Assembly (NCBI GenBank): GCA_015067565.1
Contig: SVMF01000006.1
Coordinates: forward strand, 44,906 to 108,905
Direction: 5' to 3'
DNA length: 64,000 bases
DNA from: Oscillospiraceae bacterium
GTDB lineage: Bacteria; Bacillota; Clostridia; Oscillospirales; Oscillospiraceae
The notes under the pieces were generated by a model. It was not told the DNA's origin and did no database searches. It was given only the letters and a program-made list of their open reading frames with translations. Positions 46,181 through 55,750 of this stretch are shown in pieces; positions within the stretch are counted from its first letter, which is position 1; each line of letters opens with the position of its first letter. A program made the translations under genes and the position numbers.

Positions 46181-46981
46181 ATGCTGAGTGAAAAACGACT
46201 GTTCCTGCTGGATATGGATGGCACAATCTACCTGGACGATGATTTGTTTGACGGAACGCTCGATTTTTTGGAATATGTCAGAGAAATCGGCGGTAAATAT
46301 CAGTTTTTGACCAACAATTCTTCCCGCAGCGTCGAAGCCTATGTGCAAAAAATGGCTCGCTTGGGCATCGAAACGACTGCAGAGGATTTTCTAACCTCGG
46401 TCGATGCACTATGCGTCTATCTGAAGAAGCACGGATTTTCGGGCAAAAAGCTCTACGGCTTCGGCACACAGTCCTTTTGCAGACAGCTGGCCGACCACGG
46501 CTTTCGCGTGTATCGTGAGCTAAGGGACGATATTGATGCGCTCGTGTGCGGCTTTGACACGGAGCTGACCTTCCAAAAATTGGAGGATGCCTGCATCCTG
46601 CTCGGCCGAGGGGTCGATTTCATCGCGGCAAATCCCGACTGGCTCTGCCCGACGAGCTACGGCTTCGTGCCTGACTGCGGCTCGGTGTGCCAGATGCTCA
46701 CCCGTGCCACGGGCAGAAAGCCGACCTTCATCGGCAAGCCGCAGCCGGAAATGGCATTCCTGGCGATGGAAAAATGCGGTTTTTCCCGGGAGCAGACCAT
46801 TCTGCTCGGTGACCGCATCTACACCGACATCGCCTGTGGTGTCAATGCAGGTATTGACACGGTGCTGCTCCTGAGTGGTGAGAGTACCCTTCAGGACATC
46901 GACAAAAACAACGAAAAACCGACCTATGTTTATGACAATATCCGCATATTCCTGACGGAGCTTTGGAGGGAAACCGTATGA
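46181..46981 (+). CDS. HAD-IIA hydrolase, NagD/phosphoglycolate-phosphatase-like
   Basis: 266 residues. HAD motifs: LFLLDMDGTIYLDDDL (motif I, nucleophile Asp), FLTNNSSRS (II), GKPQPEMAF (III, Lys) and LLGDRIYTDIACG (IV). The large cap with GFDTELTFQKLEDACILL is the C2 type. Cytoplasmic phosphatase of small phosphate esters; NagD, PGP and p-nitrophenylphosphatase-like enzymes share it. The ATG at 46181 follows GAAGGAAG; the GTG at 46166 is less likely. The stop overlaps the next gene. Confidence 0.92.
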   Translation: MLSEKRLFLLDMDGTIYLDDDLFDGTLDFLEYVREIGGKYQFLTNNSSRSVEAYVQKMARLGIETTAEDFLTSVDALCVYLKKHGFSGKKLYGFGTQSFCRQLADHGFRVYRELRDDIDALVCGFDTELTFQKLEDACILLGRGVDFIAANPDWLCPTSYGFVPDCGSVCQMLTRATGRKPTFIGKPQPEMAFLAMEKCGFSREQTILLGDRIYTDIACGVNAGIDTVLLLSGESTLQDIDKNNEKPTYVYDNIRIFLTELWRETV

Positions 46982-48348
46982 AGCTGGATTACAAACGCAC
47001 GGTCTATATTGGCTTTGCCTTCTTTCTGATCTGCGCCTTCTGGCAGGCCTATGACACGATCATCCCCCTGACCCTGACCAATAAATTCGGCCTGTCTCAA
47101 ACCGTCTCGGGCATCATCATGGCGTTGGACAATGTGCTGGCCTTGTTCCTGTTGCCGCTGTTCGGCGCAATCTCTGACCGCCATCGCTCGCGTTTCGGCA
47201 AGAGAACGCCCTTCATTGTATTCGGCACAAGCGTTTCCGTGGTGGCCTTTATGGCCCTCGCAGTGATCGACCGCTGGCAGAAGTCGGCTCTGACCGCCGC
47301 AGCAGGCTCGGCCGAGCCCGAGGCCATGATGGCTGCAGCTGCCAAAACGACCGAGCAGAACCCTGAGATCCTTGTGATCTTCATCGGTGTGCTGCTGGTC
47401 ATCCTGCTTTCGATGGCGACCTTCCGCTCGCCCGCCGTAGCACTGATGCCCGATGTGACGGTCAAGCCGCTGCGCTCGAAGGCCAATGCCGTGATCAACC
47501 TCATGGGCACGGCCGGCGGCATTCTGGTGCTTGTGCTGGGCATGGTCTTTGCCACAGGCGCACAGAAGCACGCAACAATGAGCTATATCCCCTTCTTCGG
47601 TGCGGTTGCAGCGATCATGGTACTTGCGCTGGCGATCTTCCTTTGGAAGGTGCGTGAGCCGAAATTTGTCGAGCAGATGCGCAAGGAGAGCGCGCTTTAC
47701 GGCATTAAGGAGGAAACCGAAGCCGAGAGCAATCGCCGTCTCGGAAAGGGCGAGAAGCGTTCACTTTTGTTCCTGCTGGCCTCGATCGTGCTCTGGTTCA
47801 TGGCCTACAATGCCGTGACCTCGAAATATTCCGTCTATGCCACGAATATTTTGAAAAAGGACTACAACCTGACGCTCATGATCGCACAGGCTGCAGCCGT
47901 CATTTCTTATCTTCCCGTGGGCATGATCGCCTCCAGAATTGGTCGCAAGAGGTCCATCCTCAGCGGTGTTGCCATGCTCACGACAGCCTTTGCCGTGGCT
48001 GCCTTCCTCCGCGAGGGCAGCCCCGATGTCCTGATGTATGCCATGTTCATCCTGGCAGGCATTGGCTGGGCGACCATCAATGTCAACTCCTTCCCGATGG
48101 TCGTTGAAATGTGCCGCGGCGGCGATGTCGGCAAGTACACGGGCATCTACTACACCGCAAGCATGGCCGCTCAGACCCTGACGCCGCTCCTGTCCGGCTA
48201 TCTGATGGATTGCCTCGGCATGACGGTGCTCTTCCCCTATGCCGCAGGCTTTGCAGCCCTGGCGATGGGCACGATGCTCTTTGTAAAACACGGTGACAAC
48301 AAGCCGACAGCCAAGCGTGGACTGGAGGCGCTGGATATTGAGGATTGA
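46978..48348 (+). CDS. MFS transporter, SLC45/GPH-like
   Basis: 456 residues with twelve predicted helices. GAISDRHRSRFGKRTPFIV between helices 2 and 3 is the MFS A-motif in the form found in SLC45-like and glycoside-pentoside-hexuronide symporters. SRIGRKRSIL in the second half repeats it. The ATG overlaps the HAD stop (ATGA). It probably imports a sugar or sugar derivative with a cation; the substrate is unknown. The HAD phosphatase and GDPD beside it could process imported phosphorylated products. Confidence 0.9.
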   Translation: MKLDYKRTVYIGFAFFLICAFWQAYDTIIPLTLTNKFGLSQTVSGIIMALDNVLALFLLPLFGAISDRHRSRFGKRTPFIVFGTSVSVVAFMALAVIDRWQKSALTAAAGSAEPEAMMAAAAKTTEQNPEILVIFIGVLLVILLSMATFRSPAVALMPDVTVKPLRSKANAVINLMGTAGGILVLVLGMVFATGAQKHATMSYIPFFGAVAAIMVLALAIFLWKVREPKFVEQMRKESALYGIKEETEAESNRRLGKGEKRSLLFLLASIVLWFMAYNAVTSKYSVYATNILKKDYNLTLMIAQAAAVISYLPVGMIASRIGRKRSILSGVAMLTTAFAVAAFLREGSPDVLMYAMFILAGIGWATINVNSFPMVVEMCRGGDVGKYTGIYYTASMAAQTLTPLLSGYLMDCLGMTVLFPYAAGFAALAMGTMLFVKHGDNKPTAKRGLEALDIED

Positions 48349-48349
48349 T

Positions 48350-49159
48350 ATGATTTGGATCATTTTTGTGCCGATTGTGCTGCTTCTGCTGCGCCTTCTG
48401 ACGCTGCGGGGCAAGCGCTCGGACAGCAGCTTTTACGGACTCGGTAGCTACCACTATGCCCACAGAGGCCTGCACTCGGACACCGTGCCCGAAAATTCCA
48501 TGACGGCCTTTTCTCTGGCCGTTTCGCGCGGCTATGGCGCTGAGCTCGATGTGCATTTGACCAAGGATCGCAAGCTCGTTGTCTTCCACGACGAAACGCT
48601 CGTGCGCATGACGGGCGACAACCGCCGTGTAGAGCAATGCACCTATGCTGAGCTTTCGCAGCTGCGCCTGAAGGATACAGACGAGAGAATTCCGCTCTTG
48701 CAGGAGGTATTGCCGCTGTTTGAGGGCAAAACGCCCCTCATCATCGAGCTCAAGGCGGTCAAGGGCAACCACGCTGCGCTGGCGCGGCGGGTGTGCAAGC
48801 TTCTCGACGACTTTCCCAAGCTTCAGTTCTGCACGGAATCGTTTGATCCGCGGGTGCTGCGATGGCTGAAGAAGCATCGCCCCGAGATCGTCCGAGGGCA
48901 GCTTTCGTGCAATTTTATCCGCACAAGAAGCGGTTTGCCCTTGCCTCTGGCCTTCTTCCTGACCGGCCTTTGGATGAATTTTTTGACCGTGCCGCACTTC
49001 GTGGCCTATCGCTTTTCCGATCGCAAGCGACTGGCTGTGCGGCTGTGCCGCCTGCTCTGGGGCACAAAGCTTGTCGCATGGACCGTCCATACCGACGAGG
49101 AGAAAGATGCTGCTCTGAGCGAACATATGCCCATTATTTTTGAACACATTCTGCCATAG
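48350..49159 (+). CDS. Glycerophosphodiester phosphodiesterase family protein
   Basis: 269 residues: one N-terminal hydrophobic helix (about 2-18), then the GDPD TIM barrel: YAHRGLHSDTVPENSMTAF (catalytic His and substrate site), AELDVHLTKDRKLVVFHDET and LIIELKAVK. Hydrolyses glycerophosphodiesters such as those released from lipids or teichoic acids, and appears membrane-anchored. Starts one base after the transporter stop with GAGG nearby. The C-terminal strand AWTVHTDEEKDAA fits the family. Confidence 0.93.
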   Translation: MIWIIFVPIVLLLLRLLTLRGKRSDSSFYGLGSYHYAHRGLHSDTVPENSMTAFSLAVSRGYGAELDVHLTKDRKLVVFHDETLVRMTGDNRRVEQCTYAELSQLRLKDTDERIPLLQEVLPLFEGKTPLIIELKAVKGNHAALARRVCKLLDDFPKLQFCTESFDPRVLRWLKKHRPEIVRGQLSCNFIRTRSGLPLPLAFFLTGLWMNFLTVPHFVAYRFSDRKRLAVRLCRLLWGTKLVAWTVHTDEEKDAALSEHMPIIFEHILP

Positions 49160-49169
49160 GAGAACAAAA

Positions 49170-49679
49170 ATGTACGATAAACTGACAAGAAAAGACATCG
49201 AACTGATGGAGGCTGAGCTCGAAGACCGCCGATTGAATATCCGCCCGAAGATCATCGAGGAGGTCAAGCGTACCCGAGAGTACGGCGATCTGAGCGAGAA
49301 CTACGAGTACAAGGCCGCAAAGCAGGCACAGCGCCGCAACGACAGCCGTATGCGCTACCTGCAAAATATGATCAAGACTGCGCAGATCATCGACGATGCG
49401 CCGCAGGGTGAGACCGACGGTGTCAAGATGTACGACAAGGTGACGCTGTACCTGCCCGAGGACGATGAAACGATGGTGATTCAGGTCGTCTCGACAGTGC
49501 GTGTTGCACCGGATGCAGGATTTATCAGCATGGAGGCTCCTTTGGGAAAGGCGGTTCTGGGCAAAAAGGTCGGACAGACCGTCATGGTACACGTCAACGA
49601 CAGCATTTCCTATGAGGTGCAGATTCAAGCCATCGAGGAGGCTGCCGACGACGGCACCGCCCCGCTGCTGGAATATTGA
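49170..49679 (+). CDS. greA: Transcription elongation factor GreA-type
   Basis: 169 residues. The N-terminal coiled coil has GDLSENYEYKAAKQAQ with the acidic tip that enters the RNA polymerase secondary channel. The C-terminal FKBP-like domain ends VSYEVQIQAIEE-like. It rescues arrested RNA polymerase by stimulating transcript cleavage. Strong AGGAGA site before ATG. It is the last gene of the metF-greA unit. A slightly longer C-terminus than E. coli GreA (158). Confidence 0.93.
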   Translation: MYDKLTRKDIELMEAELEDRRLNIRPKIIEEVKRTREYGDLSENYEYKAAKQAQRRNDSRMRYLQNMIKTAQIIDDAPQGETDGVKMYDKVTLYLPEDDETMVIQVVSTVRVAPDAGFISMEAPLGKAVLGKKVGQTVMVHVNDSISYEVQIQAIEEAADDGTAPLLEY

Positions 49680-49690
49680 TGCTTTCCGTG

Positions 49691-49720
49691 AAGCCTTCTC
49701 CGCATGGGAGAAGGCTTTTT
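49691..49720 (+). terminator. Terminator of greA
   Basis: AGCCTTCTCC, loop GCAT, GGGAGAAGGCT, followed by TTTT. Confidence 0.92.
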
Positions 49721-49826
49721 GCGCAGCGTAGTGCGTGGCACCATTGACATTCTTTTCACAAATTAAAATTTGATCTGCAATAAAACGACACCCTCGTGCG
49801 TTATCTGAGTGAAAGGAGATGAAGCG

Positions 49827-50351
49827 ATGGCATTTGCAGATATGATACTCGATGACTTGCTGCAGCTTGTGGCACAAGGCAATACCGAGGCGCTTGCGCA
49901 GCTGTATCAAAAAACAGACAAGGCTGTTTATGCCTATGCGCTGTCCATATTGCGCTGCGCGCACGATGCAGAGGATGTTTTGCAGGAGTGCTTCATCAAA
50001 ATTTTTCACTCGGCGACATACTATAAGCCCAACGGCAAGCCGATGGCCTGGATTTTGACCATTGCGAGAAATCTCTCCATGGACATTCTGCGCAGGCGCA
50101 GCCGCACGGTCGAGCTTTCCGAAAATGCGTGGCTGAATCTGGCCGCAGCCGATACGACGGACGATGACCGACTCATTCTGACCTCGTGCATGGAGCTGCT
50201 GGACGAAACGGAGCGGCAGATCGTGGTATTGCACGTCGTGGCAGGCTTCAAGCACCGACAGGTCGCAGAGTTTTTGGGACTATCGCTGTCAAATGTTCTT
50301 TCGAAATATCACCGTTCGATCCGCAAGATGAAAAGGAGGGTGCAGGAATGA
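49827..50351 (+). CDS. ECF-family RNA polymerase sigma factor
   Basis: 174 residues. Sigma region 2 (EDVLQECFIKIFHSATYY, WILTIARNLSMDILRR) and region 4 (LDETERQIVVLHVVAGFKHR, EFLGLSLSNVLSKYHRSI) are clear. It directs polymerase to a small regulon, probably of envelope stress genes. The ATG at 49827 follows AAAGGAGAT; the GTG at 49809 is less likely. The ATG of the anti-sigma gene overlaps its stop. No autoregulatory promoter could be defined by eye. Confidence 0.93.
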   Translation: MAFADMILDDLLQLVAQGNTEALAQLYQKTDKAVYAYALSILRCAHDAEDVLQECFIKIFHSATYYKPNGKPMAWILTIARNLSMDILRRRSRTVELSENAWLNLAAADTTDDDRLILTSCMELLDETERQIVVLHVVAGFKHRQVAEFLGLSLSNVLSKYHRSIRKMKRRVQE

Positions 50352-52378
50352 AAAAGCTTCGCAAGGCCTTTGCGCATCAGACTCCGGACGTGCTGAAAAA
50401 TGTACTCTCCGCCTGTGCTGCCACGAAAGGAGAGATTTCCATGAACGACAAGAAATGGGAGAATGTCACACCGCAGAAAAGAACGAGCCCATGGATGGCA
50501 ATTGCCGCAGTAGCCGCCGTGCTTGCGCTTGTAATCGGCATCGGTTGGAGCATGCTGGGACATGAAGCGAGCCAAGAGACCCATTTAACCAAGCCGACGA
50601 CCGAGCTGACCGTGGAGAGCACGGAACCTACAGAGGTTACGAGTGAGCCGGTGCAGATGGATTGGACGGTAGAGCTGCTGGTCGAGCACTTCCAAATTGC
50701 GCCGGCCAGAGCGCATTTGGTTTGGAAGGCGTGGATGAACAACCCCGATACGCCGATCGAAGAACTGGTATATGAGGATATCCAGACGCTGATCGTGATG
50801 TCCGGCGTACAGATCCATCTTGGTGCGAGTGAAATTGATTACAGCAATCTGAAGCAGATCGTCCTAGATCACGCAGGACAGTCGGATGTATGGAACTACA
50901 TCGGTGCATTTCAAGGCGAGCTTTATACCGCCACCTTCTGTGCAGGTACGCAGCAATATTCCTATGAGGTTGATCGGATCAGCGGCGAGATCCTGAAGCA
51001 CGAGGCAACGGAGAATCCTGTATTTAAGCAACAAACAGCGGTAGCCGATAAGGTGTATGCGCTTTTTGCGGATCTTAGGGATATGGCCATGGAAAAGCGT
51101 CCACACGATCTGACCGTGCATCTTGCACGACAAGATTCGGAAGTTTGGGCTGATGCGATAGATTTTCCGCCGTATGTAAACAGCAGATTGTATTATGACG
51201 AGATCTACCTGAGCAATCAGGTAGCATATATCATGGAATTTGTGGACTATTGGCTGGAATCAAACGAGGAGCTTTTCTTATTGGATATTTCTTACGATGT
51301 CGAATGCATCAATGTCAAGGGTTCCTATGCACAGGTTCTCTTGTGTGAGGAAAAAGCGTTCCATTATTTCACCGAAACGGAGGACTCTTTCCTGACCTCA
51401 CACTATGAGCTTATGCTGGTATATCGCAACGATCAATGGGAGATCTTCGATATCGCTACGGAAGAAAATGTACCAAGAAAATATGCATCCGAGGACGTTG
51501 ACACTTCAGAGCTTGTGGTGGAGGATTATGCAAGCTCATACCAATCCTATGACGGAACGGAGCTTGTCACTTGGCATCAGGCTTTCCCAAAAATTATGAT
51601 CGACAGTGCGTATGCTGATAAGATCAATGCAAAAATCGCCACAATCAGAGACGATTTTATCAATTGGGAGAAATCTGAACACTCCCTTGGCGTAGAGTAT
51701 TCCTATGAATATTACACAAACGACGATTTTCTGACCCTAATTTTTGTAAGCAACCGGTATGAAACGTATGATCCACAGTACCATATTTACACCATTCACG
51801 TCAGCAACGGCAAAAAAGCAACCCGGGAAGAGATTATGGCATATTGCCATGTCTCCGAGGAAGAGCTGAGCAGAAAAGCGCATTGGATCATAGCAAACAA
51901 TATGTTTTCCGATGCAGACAAAGAGCCCACAGAGACGATGCTCAACCGTGCAATTGAAAACCCGGAGGTGGATGGCATGGGCATTTTCAGCGTGGTCGGC
52001 AAAACGCTGTGCTTTGAGAACATACAGAACATGACGGTATACCCCGGCAAGGATGGACAGATGTGCTTCCAGGCAACGGTGTATCAAATCGCCGGAGCGG
52101 ATAGTCACACGGAAGAGCATACCCTTGACGAGCAAATTGAAAAATCACCTTATTATGACCGTATGATGGAGCATTTGCTTGAGAAGGAATTTGCAATTTA
52201 CGATTATATGTGCCTCGATGCACTCAAGTCGGCCTTGGCTGACGCAGGCGCAACGCAGAGGCAAGTGTCGGATCTGTCGTGTATTGCTTGCTATTCACTC
52301 AGCGGACGATCCTATTTTAAGATCTGTTTTACCTATGAGGGTAAAACCTTTGTGAGATACTTTGATGCGTATTCTTGA
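50348..52378 (+). CDS. Anti-sigma factor with PepSY-like and DUF3298-like domains
   Basis: 676 residues. The cytoplasmic N-terminus (about 1-48) holds the helices that would bind the sigma factor. One transmembrane helix (about 49-70) leads to a long extracytoplasmic part. A PepSY-like stretch (YSYEVDRISGEILKHEATEN) is near residue 210. A RsiV/DUF3298-like domain lies at about 440-600 (YSYEYYTNDDFLTLIFVSNR, IYTIHVSNGKKATREEIMAY). In RsiV the outside domain binds lysozyme and triggers proteolysis; whether this one does is unknown. The start overlaps the sigma stop. Much larger than most anti-sigma proteins. Confidence 0.85.
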   Translation: MKKLRKAFAHQTPDVLKNVLSACAATKGEISMNDKKWENVTPQKRTSPWMAIAAVAAVLALVIGIGWSMLGHEASQETHLTKPTTELTVESTEPTEVTSEPVQMDWTVELLVEHFQIAPARAHLVWKAWMNNPDTPIEELVYEDIQTLIVMSGVQIHLGASEIDYSNLKQIVLDHAGQSDVWNYIGAFQGELYTATFCAGTQQYSYEVDRISGEILKHEATENPVFKQQTAVADKVYALFADLRDMAMEKRPHDLTVHLARQDSEVWADAIDFPPYVNSRLYYDEIYLSNQVAYIMEFVDYWLESNEELFLLDISYDVECINVKGSYAQVLLCEEKAFHYFTETEDSFLTSHYELMLVYRNDQWEIFDIATEENVPRKYASEDVDTSELVVEDYASSYQSYDGTELVTWHQAFPKIMIDSAYADKINAKIATIRDDFINWEKSEHSLGVEYSYEYYTNDDFLTLIFVSNRYETYDPQYHIYTIHVSNGKKATREEIMAYCHVSEEELSRKAHWIIANNMFSDADKEPTETMLNRAIENPEVDGMGIFSVVGKTLCFENIQNMTVYPGKDGQMCFQATVYQIAGADSHTEEHTLDEQIEKSPYYDRMMEHLLEKEFAIYDYMCLDALKSALADAGATQRQVSDLSCIACYSLSGRSYFKICFTYEGKTFVRYFDAYS

Positions 52379-52390
52379 TGAAAATATTTT

Positions 52391-52418
52391 AGCCCCCCGT
52401 TGCCAGCAACGGGGGGCT
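52391..52418 (+). terminator. GC-rich hairpin after the anti-sigma gene
   Basis: AGCCCCCCGTTG, loop CCAG, CAACGGGGGGCT, 12-bp stem. Neither side has a good T tract, so it is a weak terminator or a barrier. Confidence 0.5.
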
Positions 52419-52517
52419 TCATGCCTCAACCGACAGAGATAAGTTCATTTTTTTGCCAAAAGGTTCTTCAAAAAGGAATTTTTACCGCACGGCAGGGGCG
52501 TGTCCCTCCCCCTACAT

Positions 52518-53039
52518 TTAGCCCAGCTTGTCCAAGAGGGTCTTGTGGATATCCTCGTTGCCGCCCTTTACGGCGCAGTACCACACATAGCCGCCCTCGC
52601 TTGCCACCTTGGCGGTGGTCAGGGGTTCTGTATCCGTGGTGGGGTATGCCTGTGCGTTGAGAAGCTTCAGGTCGATGCGGGCCTGCAGGAAAGCCATAAA
52701 CAGCTCTGTGTCTGCGCCTTCCTTCATCTTAAAAATGCCGAATTCACACGGCAGGATGGGCATGGACTCGTCAATGTAGACGGCATAGGCTTCCACGCTG
52801 TCAAAATCGGGCGTTTCCGCTGCATCGCCGTAGTAAGCACGGATCAGATCCTCGTCCAGATACGCACCCTCCACCGTGGACACGGAAGAATAGCGGTTGC
52901 CGGAGCTGAGGGAATACTTTTCTATAATGGCTGTAGCCTCGGCCTCCACATCCAGAGCGGCAGGTTTCGCCTCAGACTTGCAGGCGGCCAGGGACACACA
53001 CAGAAACAGCGCTAAAAGCAGAGAAATATGTCGTTTCAT
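52518..53039 (-). CDS. DUF4358-like lipoprotein
   Basis: 173 residues. Signal peptide and lipobox FLCVSLAAC (Cys about 20), then a compact domain with SVEAYAVYIDESMPILPCEF and ending VWYCAVKGGNEDIHKTLLDK. This layout matches the DUF4358 group, lipoproteins frequent near acyltransferase (DltB/MBOAT) genes in Clostridia. It is divergent from the MBOAT cluster, sharing its promoter region and codon style. Function unknown. Confidence 0.82.
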   Translation of the reverse strand: MKRHISLLLALFLCVSLAACKSEAKPAALDVEAEATAIIEKYSLSSGNRYSSVSTVEGAYLDEDLIRAYYGDAAETPDFDSVEAYAVYIDESMPILPCEFGIFKMKEGADTELFMAFLQARIDLKLLNAQAYPTTDTEPLTTAKVASEGGYVWYCAVKGGNEDIHKTLLDKLG

Positions 53040-53130
53040 AAAGAATACCTCACAGAATGGTTTTGTATTAGTATAAACCTTTTTTTCTTTTCTGTCAATC
53101 GGTGGAAATGGTTGTTTTTTTTGGAAAAAC

Positions 53131-53159
53131 TTGTACTTTGAAAAATCTTGTGCTATAGT
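53131..53159 (+). promoter_or_regulatory. Promoter of the MBOAT-DHHW cluster
   Basis: TTGTAC and TATAGT with a 17-base spacer, about 30 bases upstream of the start. Confidence 0.65.
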
Positions 53160-53187
53160 ATACCCATCGTATGATAAGGAGTAGCCT

Positions 53188-54570
53188 ATGGTTTTTTCGT
53201 CACTGATCTTCCTTTTTGCCTATTTGACCGTCACTTTGGCGCTGTATTACGCGGTGCCTCTGAAGTGGCGGAATTTGGTGCTTTTCATTCTCTCCCTGGT
53301 CTTTTACGGCTGGGGCGAGCCGAAGTATATTGCCCTCATGCTCCTTTCCATTCTTTCGGCCTATGCCTTCGGCTTTGGCATCGAGCACTATCGGGTGAAA
53401 AAGCCCCCTGTGGCGAAGCTGTTTTTGGGCATTTCCGTGGGCATAAATCTCTCCTTCCTGCTTTTCTTCAAGTATTTTAACTTCTTCGCACAAACTGTGG
53501 GAGCAAATCCCATTCAGGGCCTGATTCTGCCCGTGGGCATCTCTTTCTATACCTTCCAGATCATGTCCTATTCCATTGATCTGTACCGCGGCGACGTGCC
53601 TCTGGCGAAAAAATTTGTCCCCTTCGGCACCTACGTCACCCTGTTCCCCCAGCTCATTGCCGGTCCCATCGTGCGCTATAAGGATGTCTGCGACCAGCTC
53701 CGTGCGCGCAGGGAAACGGTGAGCAAATTTGCCTCCGGCGTGACCCGTTTCGTCCTTGGTCTGGGCAAAAAGCTGATTCTGGGCGATGCCGCGGCGGCCC
53801 TGGCAGAGCGTTTGCAGACTGCGGCGGAGTTTTCTCCCACAGCTCTGGGTGCGTGGCTCATTGTGCTGTGCTACAGCTTCCATATTTATTTCGACTTCTC
53901 CGGCTATTCCGACATGGCCATCGGCCTGGGGCGGATGTTCGGCTTCGAGTTCGTGGAAAACTTCAACTATCCCTACATTGCCCGCAGCATCAGCGATTTT
54001 TGGCGCCGCTGGCACATCACTCTGTCCACCTGGTTCAAGGAATATGTCTACATTCCCCTGGGCGGCAACCGCGTGGGCAAGCTTCGAGGCTTCTGCAATT
54101 TGGCAGCAGTGTGGTTCCTCACAGGCTTCTGGCACGGGGCAGACTGGAATTATATGCTCTGGGGCCTGTATTTCTGGCTGTTTTTGGTGCTGGAGAAGGC
54201 ATTCCTGGGGAAAATTCTGAACAAAAACCGTCCGCTGTCCCATCTCTACGCCCTCCTGGTCATCGGCTTCGGCTGGCTGATCTTCTTCAACGATTTAGGG
54301 GCCCTGACCACAACAGCAGGTCATCTGGTGGGGGTGAATGCCATTTTTGCTGACGGCTCGGTGCTTCATCTCCTGCTTCGGATGCTGCCCTTCCTTCTAA
54401 TCTGTGCTCTGGCCTGCACCCCACTGCCCAAGCAGCTTTTGGCAAAAGCGAAGGACCGCCTGCCCTTTGTTGAGGCGCTTCTGTCCGTGGGAACCATGCT
54501 GTTGTTCCTGCTGTGTGTTGCGTACATGGTGGACAATTCTTTCTCCCCCTTCCTGTACTACATTTTCTGA
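53188..54570 (+). CDS. MBOAT O-acyltransferase, AlgI/DltB-like
   Basis: 460-residue polytopic membrane protein (ten or more helices). AlgI-type features: LPVGISFYTFQIMSYSIDLY, GPIVRYKDV, CYSFHIYFDFSGYSDMAIG, NYPYIARSISDFWRRWHITL, WFKEYVYIPLGGNR and the catalytic His in FLTGFWHGADWNYMLWG. MBOATs of this type move acetyl groups across the membrane to a partner that acetylates an exported polysaccharide. Starts at an ATG behind AAGGAG. Two candidate partners follow directly. Confidence 0.95.
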   Translation: MVFSSLIFLFAYLTVTLALYYAVPLKWRNLVLFILSLVFYGWGEPKYIALMLLSILSAYAFGFGIEHYRVKKPPVAKLFLGISVGINLSFLLFFKYFNFFAQTVGANPIQGLILPVGISFYTFQIMSYSIDLYRGDVPLAKKFVPFGTYVTLFPQLIAGPIVRYKDVCDQLRARRETVSKFASGVTRFVLGLGKKLILGDAAAALAERLQTAAEFSPTALGAWLIVLCYSFHIYFDFSGYSDMAIGLGRMFGFEFVENFNYPYIARSISDFWRRWHITLSTWFKEYVYIPLGGNRVGKLRGFCNLAAVWFLTGFWHGADWNYMLWGLYFWLFLVLEKAFLGKILNKNRPLSHLYALLVIGFGWLIFFNDLGALTTTAGHLVGVNAIFADGSVLHLLLRMLPFLLICALACTPLPKQLLAKAKDRLPFVEALLSVGTMLLFLLCVAYMVDNSFSPFLYYIF

Positions 54571-54582
54571 GGGAGGTACCGT

Positions 54583-55734
54583 ATGAAAAAATTTTCTGAG
54601 TATTTTACCGTGATCGGCTTCTGCGCCACCCTTGGAATTTTGGCGCTGCTGTTCCTGATCCTGCCGGATAAAGATTTTTCTCCCCAGGAAAACCGTGCGC
54701 TCAAGCAGTGGCCCGCACTCACAGGGGACAGTTTCTTCTCCGGCGAGTTTTCCCAAGAGGTCAACAGCTATTTTGCCGACCAATTCCCTGCCCGCAATGT
54801 CTTTGTCAAAATGAAAGGCGGTGCGGAGCTGCTCTTCCTCAAGGGAGAGAACAACGGCGTGCTCTACAGTCACCACCAGCTTGCGGTAAAGGATTTTAAC
54901 GCCTACCGCTCCCGTATTCACATCTCCGAGAACACCGACCGCATCTACCTGCAAAGCGCACAAGCGCAGTTTCAGGCAGTGAACACCTTTGCCGAAAATT
55001 CTTCCGTGCCTGTGGTGACGGTGCTGCCGCCCCGCACGGTGGATATTGCCGACAGCACTTTTTCCTATGACCGCCCCGACGGTGACGCCCTTTTCGCTCT
55101 CATGGAGCAGGAGCTGGTGAGCGCAGGCTATGTCGACAGCCTTTCCCTGCTTCGCCCCAGATTTGAAGCAGGGGAATATGTCTACTACCGCACCGACCAC
55201 CACTGGACCACGCTGGGTGCATATTACACTTATGCGGAAATTATGAAAGAACTGGGCAAAGAGGATGAGGTCTTGCCCATGGAAGCCTTTACGGTGGAGC
55301 AGATTTCCAATTTCAGCGGCACTACCGCTGCCAAGGCAGGTTTCCCCCTGTACGAAAAGGACACGCTGGAGCTGTGGCACCTGCCTGACGAGGAAAACTA
55401 CCGGGTTCTCGCGGATGGCAAGGAGCTGCCAGGCTTTTACGCCCGAGCGTTTTTGACGGGCAGCGACAAATATTCCGTTTTTCTTGACGGCACTCATAAT
55501 CTAACCCTCATCACCAAAAAGGGCGAAGCCAGAGAGAAGCTCCTTGTGGCCAAAGACTCCTTCGCCAACTGCCTCATTCCCTTCCTGGCCGCCCACTACG
55601 ATATCGTGGCTGTCAACCTGCGGGGCAACACGCAGCTGTCTGCCTTGGTGCAGGAACATTCTGCCCAAGCCGTTTTGATCGTCTACAATGCAGAAAATAT
55701 TATCACATCCGGCGATCTGGGCAACATTCGCTGA
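54583..55734 (+). CDS. DHHW-family AlgJ/AlgX-like acetylation protein
   Basis: 383 residues with an N-terminal signal anchor (about 8-28) and an extracytoplasmic SGNH-hydrolase-like domain. PQENRALKQWP and SFADQFPARN-like text mark the start of the DHHW family. The eponymous motif is RTDHHWTTLGAYYTY (D205 to W208), with the later DGTHN and VAKDSFANCLIPF providing the Ser-containing block. It probably accepts acetyl from the MBOAT and transfers it to wall glycan. A strong ribosome site follows the MBOAT stop by a few bases. Confidence 0.92.
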   Translation: MKKFSEYFTVIGFCATLGILALLFLILPDKDFSPQENRALKQWPALTGDSFFSGEFSQEVNSYFADQFPARNVFVKMKGGAELLFLKGENNGVLYSHHQLAVKDFNAYRSRIHISENTDRIYLQSAQAQFQAVNTFAENSSVPVVTVLPPRTVDIADSTFSYDRPDGDALFALMEQELVSAGYVDSLSLLRPRFEAGEYVYYRTDHHWTTLGAYYTYAEIMKELGKEDEVLPMEAFTVEQISNFSGTTAAKAGFPLYEKDTLELWHLPDEENYRVLADGKELPGFYARAFLTGSDKYSVFLDGTHNLTLITKKGEAREKLLVAKDSFANCLIPFLAAHYDIVAVNLRGNTQLSALVQEHSAQAVLIVYNAENIITSGDLGNIR

Positions 55735-55750
55735 AAATCGGAGGTTTTTT